Part shown: positions 1-11,020 of the stretch, one piece after another
Position numbering within the stretch: the first letter of the stretch is position 1
Layout: every line of letters starts with the position of its first letter
Source of the DNA: Hemibagrus wyckioides
Taxonomy: Eukaryota > Chordata > Actinopteri > Siluriformes > Bagridae
Length of the DNA stretch: 64,000 nt
Direction of reading: 5' to 3'
NCBI RefSeq assembly: GCF_019097595.1
Contig: NC_080718.1
Span: forward strand, 12,742,657-12,806,656
Notes under the pieces: model-generated
Database searches by the model: none
What the model was told of the DNA's origin: nothing
The model's input: only the letters and a program-made list of their open reading frames with translations
Made by a program: the position numbers and the translations under genes

Positions 1-175
1 ACACGCACACGCACACGCACGCACGCACACGCACGCACACACACGCACGTACACGCGCACACACACGCACACACACACGTACACACACGCACGCGCACAC
101 ACACGCACGCACACACACACGCACGCACACACACACGCACGCGCACACACACACGCACGCACACACACACACACA
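1..175. repeat. (CA)n / (GCAC)n microsatellite
   Basis: An alternating CA and CGCA tract runs without interruption from the first base. It lies inside intron 2 of mboat2 and continues beyond the window edge. It passes directly into a purine tract at about 175. Confidence 0.95.
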
Positions 176-236
176 AGAAGAAGAAGAAGAAAAATGAGAG
201 GGGGGAGAAGAAGAAGAGAGAGAGACGAGGTGAGGA

Positions 237-279
<43 letters not shown>

Positions 280-311
280 GGTGAGGTGAGGAGGAAGAAT
301 AAGAGAGGGGG

Positions 312-357
<46 letters not shown>

Positions 358-361
358 GAAG

Positions 362-393
<32 letters not shown>

Positions 394-577
394 AAGAAGA
401 AGAAGAAGAGAGAGAGAAAGAGAGAAAGAGATGAGGTGAGGAGGAAGAATGAGAGAGGGGGGGAGAAGAGAGAGAGAGAGAGAGAGAGAGGAAGAAGGAG
501 AGAGAGTGAGAGAGAGAGAGAGAGAGAGGGAGGAAGAAGAAGAAGAAGAGAGAGAGTGAGAGAGAGAGAGAGATTCT
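175..577. repeat. GA-rich purine tract with internal repeats
   Basis: About 400 bases are almost purely A and G on this strand. A longer unit (a gatgaggtgagg block followed by GA runs and gaagaagaa runs) is repeated about three times, so this is a compound array rather than a simple (GA)n. It leaves an open frame of Arg/Glu/Lys codons that is an artefact of composition. Confidence 0.93.
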
Positions 578-1421
578 TGTATAACACGAGCCTACAGCTG
601 ATTCCCGGCTTGAACAGAGCTGATCAGGAGTGTAACTTTAATTGGGACTTCAAATCTTCTGCTCATTGGTGAGGAAATACGAGGCAGCAGCACACCCTGC
701 ACAACAGTAATTAAAAACAAGTCCTGAACCTACATCCAGAAAGCTCCTACACAACACAGGAGCTCTATTTTAATAGCTGATGTGAACACATTAGGACTCA
801 GCTAATGATACTGTGTTTATCATCACTTGCTGTTGACTTGAATACACATGCTCGTTCTCCTCAGCCTGTATCAAACCACGATATTGACATAGAGTGTGTC
901 CCTAATCACATCCATTCAATGGCATTGTGTAATATAATTAATGTCAGTAATGGTTTCACTGGTCACACCCTCAAGAAAAGAAGTGCACTTTAAGTCCCAG
1001 GATGATGCACTTAATCAACTGAAAAAAATGCATTAGACAAAGCTCACAGCTTTGCTTACATAGTGGAAAAGGGGCGGGGCTACCGGGTGTCAAGTCAGCC
1101 AAAGACACTCTGGTGGACAAGATATCAAACAATTATCTTTTTAAATCAGCCCACAGTGTGTGATCTTTTTTCTTGACCATTGCAAAACTTCACTGTATTC
1201 TGCTAAACTAGCTGCGTCGCATTACATGCATATGATGTCACTGGCCAACAAGTGGGGAATGGCTTATTTTTCCGGGTAGAAAAATCCATCGCGCTCCATA
1301 TGAGACGATGCTAGACTTTTAAAATCCATACATTAGACACTATAGTACGTAGTGAGACAAGTTTGGACAAGATTCACTGGAATTCACTGTGTAATTTTTT
1401 CTAAAGGACAACAGACCTAGT

Positions 1422-1455
<34 letters not shown>

Positions 1456-1814
1456 ATGTACAGACACTTAGCCCTTTGTGAGGACCAAAAAGACCTCAAT
1501 GCCCTCACAGCTCTAGTACACTGGCAATTGTATAGACAAACCAATTTGTTATTAAGATGAATTTGCCGAGACAGTGATTAGTATGCGTTATTCAACTGCC
1601 CATGTAATTGTTTGTTACAATAATGTGCAACACTTTAACCATGATCACAGTCATGGATCATTATCTCAAAATGGGTTTTTAAAAAAAATATATGAAAACG
1701 GTCACCCAAGAATGGCTACTGCTACAAATCACGGAAGCCATTAGGATTTTCAAAGCCCTAATAACACCTTAAGCACCCAGACAGACAGACAGACAAACAT
1801 GGTGTGTTTCTCAC

Positions 1815-1960
1815 CAGCCGAAGCAGAAGAGGGCCAGGTAGAAGCCCAGCAGTGTGGCCACGACATGCCGGATAAAGGGACTGGTCTTGCTGGGGTGCAG
1901 ATAGAGCCGAAACCAGCAGGCCGTGATCAGAGCAAATAGCTGGCAGGCCACAAAGTTCAC
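1815..1960 (-). CDS. mboat2: mboat2 coding exon 2 (lysophospholipid acyltransferase 2, partial)
   Basis: This exon encodes residues 28 to 76 of a protein closely resembling vertebrate MBOAT2. MBOAT2 is a multi-pass endoplasmic reticulum membrane enzyme that transfers acyl chains to lysophosphatidylethanolamine and lysophosphatidic acid in the Lands cycle. The exon starts after a polypyrimidine tract and AG at 1961..1962, with VNFVACQLFAL, and runs through SPFIRHVVATLLG to YLALFCFGW. The Trp codon is split (phase 2) before a GTGAGA donor at 1814. The 146-bp length keeps the frame with exon 1, whose last codon is CAG (Gln). Two hydrophobic stretches, at the start and end of the exon, fit the first membrane segments of the family. 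The catalytic His and Asn residues of MBOAT enzymes lie in later exons outside the window. The SKTS..FIRHVVATLLG string is closer to MBOAT2 than to MBOAT1. The duplicate (2a or 2b) is not resolved. Confidence 0.95.
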
Positions 1961-2371
1961 CTGAGAAAGACAAGAGACATGCAGAGTGAGACTGAGGTCT
2001 AGAGAATAAGAGTTTCTACCTCTCAGTACTCTCGCATCTGACTTTTCTGACATCTGAATCGTATCTGATCCTGAAATATCATTAGTCATTATAAAACAAA
2101 GGAACCATTTTACTAAAACTGAGAGATTCAGCAAAATCTAATCACTTGCACATAAAAACTTCTACATCTACTTCAGCATCTTTAGTAAAGCAGATCAAAC
2201 TTGAGCTTATCAAACTCACACAAATGGAACAAAAGGTAGTTGGAATATAGACATTGAAGCTAGGTGAAGGGACAGGAAGGAAATATTAAGAATTACTGCC
2301 TAGTGATCAGCTCTGATCTTTGACAGGGTAAAATCTGCCATGCTGGGAAGGAGAGCTCAGCACCAATCACT

Positions 2372-2809
2372 GACCAGTGACAGGTGAAGTGAATAGCACT
2401 GATCTCCTCATCATGGCATCTGTTAGTGGGTGGGATATATTAGGCAGCAAGTGAACATTCTGTCCTCAAAGTTGATGTGTTAGAAGCAGGAAAAATGGAC
2501 AAGCGTAAGGATTTGGGCGAGTTTGACAAGGACCAAATTGTGATGGCTAGACAACTGGATCAGAGCATCTCCAAAACTGCACCTCTTGTGGGGTGTTCCC
2601 GGTCTGCAGTGGTCAGTATCTATCAAAAGTATCCTTAAAGTCCTGTGAGTATCCTTTAAGTCAGGACTAAAAGGATCTGTTGCTAACATCTTGGTGCCAG
2701 ATACAACAGTAGTCCATGCCTTGCCGGGTCAGGGCTGTTTTGGCAGCAAATGAGAGACCAACATAATATTAGGCAGGTGGTAATAATGATATGCTAGATC
2801 GGTGTATAT
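2372..2809 (+). mobile_element. Non-autonomous Tc1/mariner-like element, family B
   Basis: This is a decayed, internally deleted copy of a common fish Tc1-like transposon. Its terminal repeat resembles TACACCGATCAGGCATAAC. The 5' flank carries ggtgaagtgaatagcactga and the start of the transposase (a Met-Asp-Lys-Arg-like opening at 2494). The 3' end is degraded to gctagatcggtgtata at 2794..2809. The central transposase region is missing. The same deletion is seen in the copy at 32476. Confidence 0.8.
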
Positions 2810-2844
2810 GAATATAATGTGATATACATTTGTCTCTGAGTGTT

Positions 2845-3175
2845 GGTGACTAGATGTGGCCGTGTCCAGCGACGTGACAAAGTCCAGAAAAGTTTACTTT
2901 ATGCAAACATGGAGCAACCAATGAAAGGGAAGACAGTAGAGCACATGTGATCCATGGCAAAGAGCACACACTGCTCCTCCTTCATCTCATATATGATACA
3001 ATGCAGATATACACTGCTGAATTTTTACCTCCAGAATGCTTCATTTTAGCAGCAAGAAAACTGATTTGATGTAAATGTGAATGCTGCTTGCATCACCCGT
3101 TGATAAACGTCATTACTATGGCAACCAGTAGTAAGAACGCCTACTGACGACTTCCTAGTACAGCGAGTTTGCAGA
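2845..3175 (-). mobile_element. Harbinger-like / MITE-type dispersed repeat, copy 1
   Basis: Its reverse complement carries the same core as the copies near 24900 and 35100: a gttgccatagtaatgac segment, a cattggttgctccatg segment, then cataaagtaaacttttc and gacacggccacatctagtc. Three copies in one window show that this is a dispersed family. The PIF/Harbinger assignment comes from family resemblance and is tentative. Confidence 0.55.
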
Positions 3176-4321
3176 GATACAATCACTGTATGTGTGAATG
3201 TAGCTTAATTCATATTTACATGGATTGTTAATGCATATGTTGCAACACAAGCCGGTGAGATCTGACGTGAAACGTTGCAGAATCTGCCACCTTACCTGAG
3301 CACTACTGTCCAAGTGTGTTTTGTTTTCCGTATTGATCTTGCGGTACAAAACTAATCCGGGAATTTTGTGCATCATTACACCCTGCTATGAGCGAGAGCA
3401 CTGTGCACGAAATCATTGTGAAGGCAATAAAGCCATGTTTCCTTATCCTTCAACAAACATTATACTTCACAACAACATCTCACACACAATCGCTGATCTG
3501 ACAAAGTTTTATCTGTCTCTGACTCACACACGTATAGCTAGGGTTAAGAAAGATAACAAAAGCCCTGTGCTCATTATCAGTGACGGATGATGGCTTAGCG
3601 TCTCCCAGTTCCCAGTGCTCAAAGGCGGAGCTTTGATAAGAATGCAGCTATGTACTCACACACCCATATCTGCACATGCTATTTACTGACATCATTCCAT
3701 CGAGTCACTTCCTCGTTGTTATATCACATGGTGATACACACACCATCAAGATATGGGTCACAGATAACCTTTTTGTTTTATTGTGCTATAGCGAAAATAA
3801 CAGTCGCTCAGCAGAATACTGACTGCTACACCTTTGACCTGACACTTAATTACAGCACCGGTTCAAAAAAGAAGTTTTCTTACTAGAAAAAGCAAGAATA
3901 AAGACTAGTTATTTATCACTGCAAGCATCAACACTCAACACTGTGAAATCTCTCTGCTTCAGAGTTCTTGAGAGAATCTCAAAGCCTCCAGATCTGCATT
4001 TCACTTCCATCAGCTCTTCACCGAAGTACAATCCACACGTGTGAAACACACCTACTGCTTATCTGAGACGCTGAGACGCCGGGACACCGAGACTCTTGCT
4101 CCACCAAGGCCCCTCCCTCCTGTGAAACTAGTTTCTGGAATGTTCTGCTGTATATGTTTTGCTTATATAAATATTACTTATGTTGGGGAAGGCATTAAAA
4201 ATCTAATGCAAAGCCTGAAACTGCTTCTGAAGTGAATATTGCGAGAGCTGAGTGAGTAACCAAGTAACCACACAGATTTTATTTCTCTCTCGGTGTGAAT
4301 GCACTCTGGCTTTCAATCTAA

Positions 4322-4375
4322 CTGTGTGTGTGTGTGTGACAGAGAGAGAGAGAGGGGGAGAGAGAGAGAGAGAGA
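4322..4375. repeat. (TG)n followed by (AG)n microsatellite
   Basis: About nine TG units are followed directly by AG units with a short GGGG interruption. It lies in mboat2 intron 1. Confidence 0.9.
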
Positions 4376-4499
4376 AGATGAGGTAAGATGGGTGGGTGAG
4401 GTCTGACACTGATTATAAGAAAATCCTAACAGGCAGAGAGAGAAGTAATAAAAGAAAAAAGAAAAAAAAAGCACAGGGCATGTCAATGGAGCGGACGGC

Positions 4500-4645
4500 T
4501 GGAAAATAATAGCATTAGAATATTTAAATGCAAATCTGTGGGAAACAACTGAATGAAAAGGAGCTTTTTACATTTGATTGGGTGAAATAATTAATACAAG
4601 TGCATTTTGATCTGCTGGCCAAGTCCATTAAGTTTAATATATAAT
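4500..4645. promoter_or_regulatory. Possible intronic regulatory element (octamer and homeodomain-like sites)
   Basis: This repeat-free stretch holds an exact octamer ATGCAAAT (4529..4536) after an ATTTAAAT core, a TAATTA-type site near 4590 and balanced, non-simple sequence. It sits in the first intron of mboat2 between repeats. The motifs are short and could occur by chance; only conservation would support a function. Confidence 0.2.
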
Positions 4646-4883
4646 AATAATAATCTCTCTATTGCTGCAGTAAACAGTATTTACTGTGGATCAACTGCCT
4701 TATCTGGAAGATATTTGTTCTGAAAATAAGTACAGTTATTTAGACTTTGATAACATTTATAACATTTGTTACACAAAGTATCAGGAACATACCAAGCATG
4801 AACAATTAGAATGGCAAAAATCTGCTGTGAGCTATACATAATGATTAGCAGCTCCGCCATTTTTAATGCCTTTTGAACTCGCT

Positions 4884-5228
4884 CTCTGTCTGCACAATGC
4901 TGATGAAGTTCACAGAATCTCTGACAGCATAATGCTAATGAAGTCCCAGAATCTCTGACATCGTAATGCTGATGAATTCACAGAATCTCTGACATCATAA
5001 TGCTGACGCATTCCCTGAATCTCTGACATCATAATAATGCTGATGAAATCCCAGAATCTCTGACATCATAATGCTGATGCACTCCCTGAATCTCTGACAT
5101 CATAATGCTGATAAATTCCCAGAATCTCTGACATCATAATAATAATGAACTCCTAGAATCTCTGACATCATAATCTGGATGCACTCCCAGAATCTCTCAC
5201 ATCATAATGCCTATTAACCTGCCAGAAT
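4884..5228. repeat. Minisatellite, about nine units of 34 to 40 bp
   Basis: The tandem unit reads approximately agaatctctgacatcataa, then tgctgatgaattccc, with small indels and substitutions between units. It ends where a large inverted repeat begins. Confidence 0.9.
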
Positions 5229-5237
5229 CTGGAATAA

Positions 5238-5469
5238 AACATCACTGAAATTCATGGGGAAGGATGGGAAAGCAGAAGTTGCTTTCTTTCTGCTCATGCT
5301 ACCGAGGCAAACCTGCAAAATCCCAAACCACAGTCTTCTGAGCCAATAAGATCTGTGGTTTGACTGGCTCAGAAGATGGTGGTTTGGGATTTTTACAGGT
5401 TCACCTAGACAGCATGAGTGCAAAAAGAAAAAAACTTTCCATCCTTCCTCATGAATTTCCTGTGATGTT
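5238..5469. repeat. Large near-perfect inverted repeat (hairpin, about 105-bp arms)
   Basis: The left arm 5238..5345 (from aacatcactgaaattcatg to tcttctgagcca) is matched by the reverse complement of 5365..5469 (tggctcagaaga to catgaatttcctgtgatgtt). There are scattered mismatches and a 19-base spacer. The structure could be a palindromic MITE or fold-back element, or the source of a long hairpin RNA. No coding capacity is seen. Confidence 0.88.
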
Positions 5470-6627
5470 TCCCCCCAGCTAATCCACTTCTTTAGCTCGG
5501 AAAGCATAAAAGCGCATTTTGTTCAGGTGTTTCCCACGGTGTCTTAGCAGGCGGCCAAACTTCAGATGGTTTATTTGAGAGATTCATCATTCACTGACAA
5601 ATGATTTCTCACATCACCACCTTTTGATCAACACAGCAAGAAGACCCCTCAAATGCAAACTGGTTAAATAAAGACTGGCCTGAAATCATAACTGTACTGC
5701 CCACATTTTCCCCAACCTGTGCCATACTACTTCGAGCCTTTTCCCATCATCCATTTCTTGCTCATTTTCACAGTGCATCAGTTCAAACTGTGCCTTTAAC
5801 CTGGAGCAAAACTGCTCTGAAACATGTTATTCATCACACTATACTACACTTAAAGTGGCACAATCACACTCATTTCACTTCACCCACCATTATTTCCTGT
5901 CCCTCACACACACACAAAACACACAAAGAAGCCCCCATAGACCCAGGAGGTTCAGTTCGTCACTGTGCTCTGTAAACAGAAGCAAAAACAATGGAAAACT
6001 TACAAAAATAGAAAAAAACAGGCCAACCGGTACCACATGTTTAAGTAGGTTGCATGTTTGTATGGAAAAAATCGTCTCACTGACACCTTTAATGCACTCA
6101 GATATAAATCTCTGGAGCAGTGCATTTTTAGTGTATTTGAGTCAGAGCAGGTTCTGTTTTGGAATTGGATTGATATAGACTGTGTACATGTACACATACA
6201 ACATCATCAATACCTTGAACTCTTTCGTCACACCATTTCAGAGCAAGTTTGAAGTGATATAGCCATGAAAAGTGTTGTATATGGTCTATAACAATGTTTA
6301 GGTAGGTGGGATGTGTCAGATTAACATCCACATGAAAGCCAGGACCCAAGGTTTACCAACAGAACATTGCCCAGAGCATCACACTGTTTCCTGCCTTCTT
6401 CCCATAGTGCATCCTGGTGCCAGCTCTTCCCCAGGTAAGCGACACACACACACACAAAGAAAACGTGACTCATCATACCAGGCCACCTTCTTCCATTGCT
6501 TCATGGTCCAGATCTAATGCTTACATGCCCAATGTAGGTGCTTTTGGCAGTGGACAAGAGTCAGCATGACTGGTCTGCATGCAGCCCCATATGCAGCAAG
6601 CTGGGATGCTCTGTGTGTTCTCACACC

Positions 6628-6653
6628 TTTTTATTATATTATATAATATTATA

Positions 6654-6697
<44 letters not shown>

Positions 6698-6706
6698 TGC
6701 ATATGC

Positions 6707-6779
<73 letters not shown>

Positions 6780-6951
6780 AATAGAAATAGAAATATGTTT
6801 GCATATGCATATCCGAAAACCATTGGTTTTTCACAATTATTTTGTCTTTAGGACAGTCGTAAAAAGCATTTCACTACATGTCGTACTGTGTATGATTTCG
6901 TATGTGATGAATAAAATTTGGATTTGAATTTGATTTGAATTTGAATTTATT
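6628..6951 (+). mobile_element. Nested insertion: AT tract, (GATA)n and LINE 3' tail
   Basis: This block interrupts the family B transposon inside the segment that normally reads tgacacctttctatcagaacc. It contains an AT repeat (6660..6693), a GATA array (6708..6779) flanked by an 18-bp direct repeat, and a 3' tail (6835..6951) of the type ending in aataaaatttggatttgaat repeats. That tail is typical of fish L2-like LINE ends. No reverse transcriptase frame is included, so it is a strongly 5'-truncated copy. Confidence 0.65.
6708..6779. repeat. (GATA)n microsatellite
   Basis: About 18 GATA units, bounded on both sides by identical copies of atatgtttgcatatgcat (6691..6708 and 6793..6810). Confidence 0.97.
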
Positions 6952-7534
6952 ACAGCCAGCATTAATTATTTCAGCAATTTGTGCTGCAGTAGCTCTTCTG
7001 CGAGATCGGACCAGATGGGCTAGCATTCGGTCCCTTCCTTGGGCCACTTTGGGTATGTACTAACCACAAGACCTGCTGTTTTAGACATGCTCTAACCCAG
7101 TAGTTTAGCCGTCACAATTTGGCCCTGGTCAAGGTCACTCAGGTCCTTACTCTTGTCCATTTTTCCTGGTTCCAAAGCATCCACTTCAAGAAGTGACTGT
7201 TCACTTGCTACCTAACATCCCCAACCCTAATATCCCAAAAACTAATAATAAACAAGCCTGTGTCATTGGTGCATTCATGAAAAGTCTGACCGCTGTGCGA
7301 GTATGTTAATCAGAAATCCCCTAAGCTTATTTTCAGAAATGATTGGCATTAATGAAAAACACAGCCTGCAGGCTGACTGTGAGAAAATAAAGAGAAGCCT
7401 AGCCAGTCATAAACCTCGACGCTGGAAATGATTATCCACACACGCTGTCCAATCCTCCCAGCTTTAGCGACTCTCTTTCTTTCTCTGTACGTGACGGCTC
7501 CAGCTGAGCGGCTATATTAAGCCTGAGCAAGGTG

Positions 7535-7542
7535 TGACGTCA
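7535..7542. promoter_or_regulatory. Palindromic CRE site
   Basis: An exact TGACGTCA lies in repeat-free intron sequence within a GC-richer patch (7480..7560) that also has a CAGCTG E-box at 7501..7506. CREB/ATF proteins bind this palindrome. Function here is unproven. Confidence 0.25.
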
Positions 7543-7878
7543 GCCACAATCTGACCCAATACCGCCATTCCTTCCTCCAGCACTTTCCAAGTGGCTGCAG
7601 TAACAGATATTCTCACCATCATCATCATCATTATCATCATGAATCTTGATTGTGCTGCAAACACTTAATTTCTGACACAAGAGCTCAATTTTCGTCATCT
7701 ATCAAGCACTCTACATCTGCTTTAACTATAAACAGAAAGCCTCGCGAAAAAGTACACGAGTGGCATGACCGCCTTCGGGGAGCGTGCCTGTGAAACAGAT
7801 CATTCTCCAGTGGCCTTGTGTTTGTTCTGAAGTTTCATAACTACTAACCAGAGCTATAAATAATACTAGCCTGCAGTG

Positions 7879-7888
7879 CTAAAAATAG
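7879..7888. promoter_or_regulatory. MEF2-type site
   Basis: An exact CTAAAAATAG is flanked by gtg and cac, making a longer imperfect palindrome. A related CTATAAATA lies about 25 bp upstream. These match MEF2 consensus binding sites, but AT-rich chance matches are common. Confidence 0.22.
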
Positions 7889-8894
7889 CACAGTGGGGAT
7901 AATTCTGCATCACTCAGAACAACAAAAATACGCTGCCTATTTTCAACCCGATGAAGCGAAACTCAGCAAGCGTCCACATCCTTTTCTAAGCATTTCTTAG
8001 TGTAATGTTTCTACTTGTCAGACAAGTCTAGGGACTTTATGTGGCTTAAAGAAATCATTTGTGCAAAACAGAGAAAAGACACACAACTGCGATGGAGTTC
8101 AGATGTCATGCATCATGGTGGAAGATGTTTGCACCCGGAGCAGGTAATTAAGGTAACAGCTACAAACTGTTTTGTGATGAGGATAATTATAACGTTGCGT
8201 GTGTGAGCGGTTATTTTTATTCAGCTCCCTGTCATTCAAAAAAATTAAATAAATAAATAAATAAAAATACAGCAACTACAGTCCCACATACTCAGCTGTC
8301 ATCCTTACTGGAGGATGTTACATAATCGGAGTTTACTAGATCAGACGTTTACTTTATCCTAGATAACTTACACGACATACAGTAAGGGCAAGGGCTGGGC
8401 GATATGATGCACTAGGCACCTGTTCACACCTGCATTAACATGCATGCTGTTCGGTCAGATTGTAAGTGGTCACCCTTAAGTACAGCTGTAGATAGGGTCC
8501 AAAGGGTCTCAAGAATGCACTGTGATCCTTTCAGAAGTGGCCTGAGACACATATAACCACATTATGTCTGTAATGTAAAAGGAACTGACTAGGAATAAAA
8601 TACATAAGCATTGCAAGACTGTTTGGAAATTGAGCTAAATGGTACAGCTATCTGCCTCTAGGATTTTTTTTTTTTAATGCCAGCTGTGAATAGCTATGTG
8701 TTTCTATTGTACACTTGGGATCAGGTCACTCAAAATGGATATTAATACCAGGTCTGAACACCAGGGGATGTAGTCATGGTTATATGATGTCACAATATGG
8801 GGTAAAAACAAATATTAATATATTATCTTTTTTCAGAAGCTATGAATAACTACTGATGTGCCTCCATTGTCTTTATAATACACCACATATGGAT

Positions 8895-9158
8895 GCGTAT
8901 GGTTTACTCCGGGTACTCTGGTTTCCTCCCACAGTCCAAAAACATGTACATTAGTTTGATTGGTAATTCTAAATTGCCCATAGAATTGAGTGCGAGTGTG
9001 TGTGGTTGTTCATCTATATGTGGCTCTGTGAAGGACTGGTGACCTGTCCAGGGTGTACAGTACCCCTGCCTTTAGCCCAATGTGTGCTGGGATAGGCTCC
9101 AGCAGATCCCCGTGACCCTAATTAGGAATAAAGCAGGTATAGACAATGGATTGATGCG
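8895..9158 (+). mobile_element. Fish SINE-like / hAT-type dispersed repeat, 3' part
   Basis: Contains the hallmark segments of a very common fish repeat: a tttcctcccacagtccaaaa block, taaattgcccatagaattg, gacctgtccagggtgtac, gctgggataggctccag, and an end reading gcaggtatagacaatggatt. It is related to fragments at 31244, 44323, 52089 and 59100. Confidence 0.75.
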
Positions 9159-10221
9159 TATGTTTTGTCTTAGGATCGCTTATGGCAAGTAATGAATGGA
9201 ATGAAGAGTATCCTGGTGTTGTTTGCCATCACATGGCGTTCTGTAGTAATTTGGTATGTCACATGACAGCTTGAGTTTTTATGATAGAAAAAAGAAGGAA
9301 AGTGTGACATAGAGAGTTAAAGCTGAAAATGTTTGTGTGATCATTCCAGATGAAGTAAATGACTCCGAAAGAAGTTACATCTGTGTGGAATTTATTTTTT
9401 CACCTATTTCTACATTAGAAACCTCCAGAAGCATTGAGAAAAATAATCAATATGGCAGAACCTATTACCTCTTAAAACCTATTAAAGCAGTTCTTCAAAT
9501 GTTTACACACACAAACACACCAGTAATAACCAAGAGGAGGCAGTTTCTTAGCTCACTTTTTCTCCTCGTTTTGCTTGGCAACACTTGACAGACATGGAGC
9601 AAACATCGGTTGTTTGCACAATATGCAAATGAAACAGGCGCATCGAGGAAACCACCAGGAAACCACCACACCACCAGTTTTGCTGAAGTCCTGCACCGGA
9701 GCCAGAAACAGCACTGAAGGATACAAATGTGTTTGGAAAAAGGGACTACTTATGAGGAAGCAAGGAAACACTCGAAAGATATTACAGATGCCATGATGTA
9801 TTTGTCAGTTAAGGATATAATAACCATCAAAACAGTCAAAAACACTGCAATTTCTTAGCTCTACTATATATATATATAATTTATTTATTTTTAATTATTA
9901 TTATTATTTTTTTTTTTAAATAGCCTTTTTTTAAAATGTAATAATTCTGCTAATGGGTTAAGTGTTTAAACCTTTAAACACTCACTCACTTGTCAATTGC
10001 CTTTTCATTTATTTATACTTTAAAATACTTCAAAGGTTTATTACATTTTTCATTTAATATTTTTTAACAGGCTATCCAAACATGATTTTTTAGGTTTGGC
10101 CCAGTGTCCTTTGTATGTTTTTCTGTTTCTTCAAGAAGATATTCACATGGTGATCTACAGTATATTTCTTTGATGGGGAAATTTGTTTGATTGCTCTGTT
10201 CAATAACTTACAAATGGAGAT

Positions 10222-10225
<4 letters not shown>

Positions 10226-10277
<52 letters not shown>
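10226..10277. repeat. (AT)n microsatellite
   Basis: An uninterrupted AT dinucleotide run of about 26 units, immediately left of a transposon fragment. Confidence 0.95.
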
Positions 10278-10280
<3 letters not shown>

Positions 10281-10296
10281 GGGATTAGTTAGATGC

Positions 10297-10711
10297 AGTA
10301 GTTAGTACCTACCAAAAGTGGTCCACAGAAGGACAACTGGTGAACCAGCGACATGGTCATGGGTGCCCAGGGCTCATCTGGTCAATGTTCTGCTGGTAAA
10401 ATTGGGTCCTGGTGTTCATGTGGATGCTACTTTATCACATGCCACTTATCTAAACCTATGTTGCAGACCAAGCATATCACTTCATGGCAATGGTATTCTC
10501 TAAAAGCTGACACACTGTCGTTCAGGAATGGTTAGAGGAACATGACAAAGAGTGTGAAACTTTGAGGATCTGCTTCTAATATCATGGCACCAGATACCAA
10601 TCTACATCTTCTGAGGTTTTCTGGAGTCCATGCCTCAAAGGGTCAGAGCTGATTTAGCAGCAAAGGGGAACCTACACAATATTAGGCAGGTGGTTATGGC
10701 TGATCAGTGCA
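10297..10711 (+). mobile_element. Tc1-like family B fragment
   Basis: Plus-strand fragment carrying pieces of the transposase coding region (tacctaccaaaagtggtcc, aaccagcgacatggtcatgg, then tggatgctactttatcac) and the 3' untranslated part ending at ggctgatcagtgca, a degraded terminal repeat. It has several internal deletions and no long reading frame. Confidence 0.75.
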
Positions 10712-10847
10712 GGCTTAACATCTGAACCATGGCCTGCCAGTGGTCAACACCTTATTATAATCGCTCAGGGTGTGAACTACATAGTTCAAAATAGCTACTT
10801 TACTGCTCAGTGGTTAAGACCTCAATGCTCAGTGGACCTCAGTAGAA

Positions 10848-11020
10848 GCTCAGTGGTTAAGATGTTGAACTCCTGACCAGAAAGATGTTATTTCAAATCG
10901 CAGCACTGCCAAGCTACCACTATTGGGCCCTTAAACAAGGTCCTCAACCCTCAAGTCCTCAGCTGTATAAAAGAGATAAATGTAAGTCACTCTTGGTAAG
11001 AGTGTCTGCCAAATAGTAAT
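10848..11020 (+). mobile_element. tRNA-derived SINE
   Basis: The head has an A-box-like gctcagtggttaagatgt and a B-box-like atttcaaatcgcagcac. The body reads gccaagctaccactattggg, and the tail contains taaatgtaagtcactcttgg and gtgtctgccaaat. This is the general form of fish V- and tRNA-type SINEs. The first 18 bases also occur at 10805, so the head is partly duplicated. Confidence 0.75.

Larger units (their letters stand above)
1..1814 (-). other. mboat2: mboat2 intron 2 (part)
   Basis: This is the promoter-proximal end of intron 2, read on the minus strand, starting with the GT donor at 1813..1814. Apart from the two arrays at the left edge and a (GT)15 run at 1424..1453, bases 578..1814 are non-coding sequence in which I recognise neither an exon nor a clear transposon. 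The 3' splice site of exon 3 lies outside the window. Confidence 0.8.
6260..7235 (-). mobile_element. Decayed Tc1-like element, family B, split by an insertion
   Basis: On the minus strand this carries much of the family B transposase region, including sequence matching the motif-rich middle (6300..6625) and the N-terminal part plus leader (6952..7235). Many substitutions and indels remove any open frame. Neither terminal repeat is intact. The element is interrupted at 6628..6951 by AT and GATA repeats and a LINE 3' tail, so it was in place before that insertion. Confidence 0.78.

Noticed and set aside
286..672. 128-residue Arg/Glu-rich open frame
   Set aside because: It is the translation of a purine microsatellite inside an mboat2 intron; no non-repetitive conserved segment and no splice context.
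5214..5507. 97-residue minus-strand frame
   Set aside because: It is a read-through of the two arms of the hairpin at 5238..5469.
10848..10920. tRNA gene
   Set aside because: A- and B-box-like sequences are present, but the cloverleaf cannot be completed and the 3' part matches a SINE.
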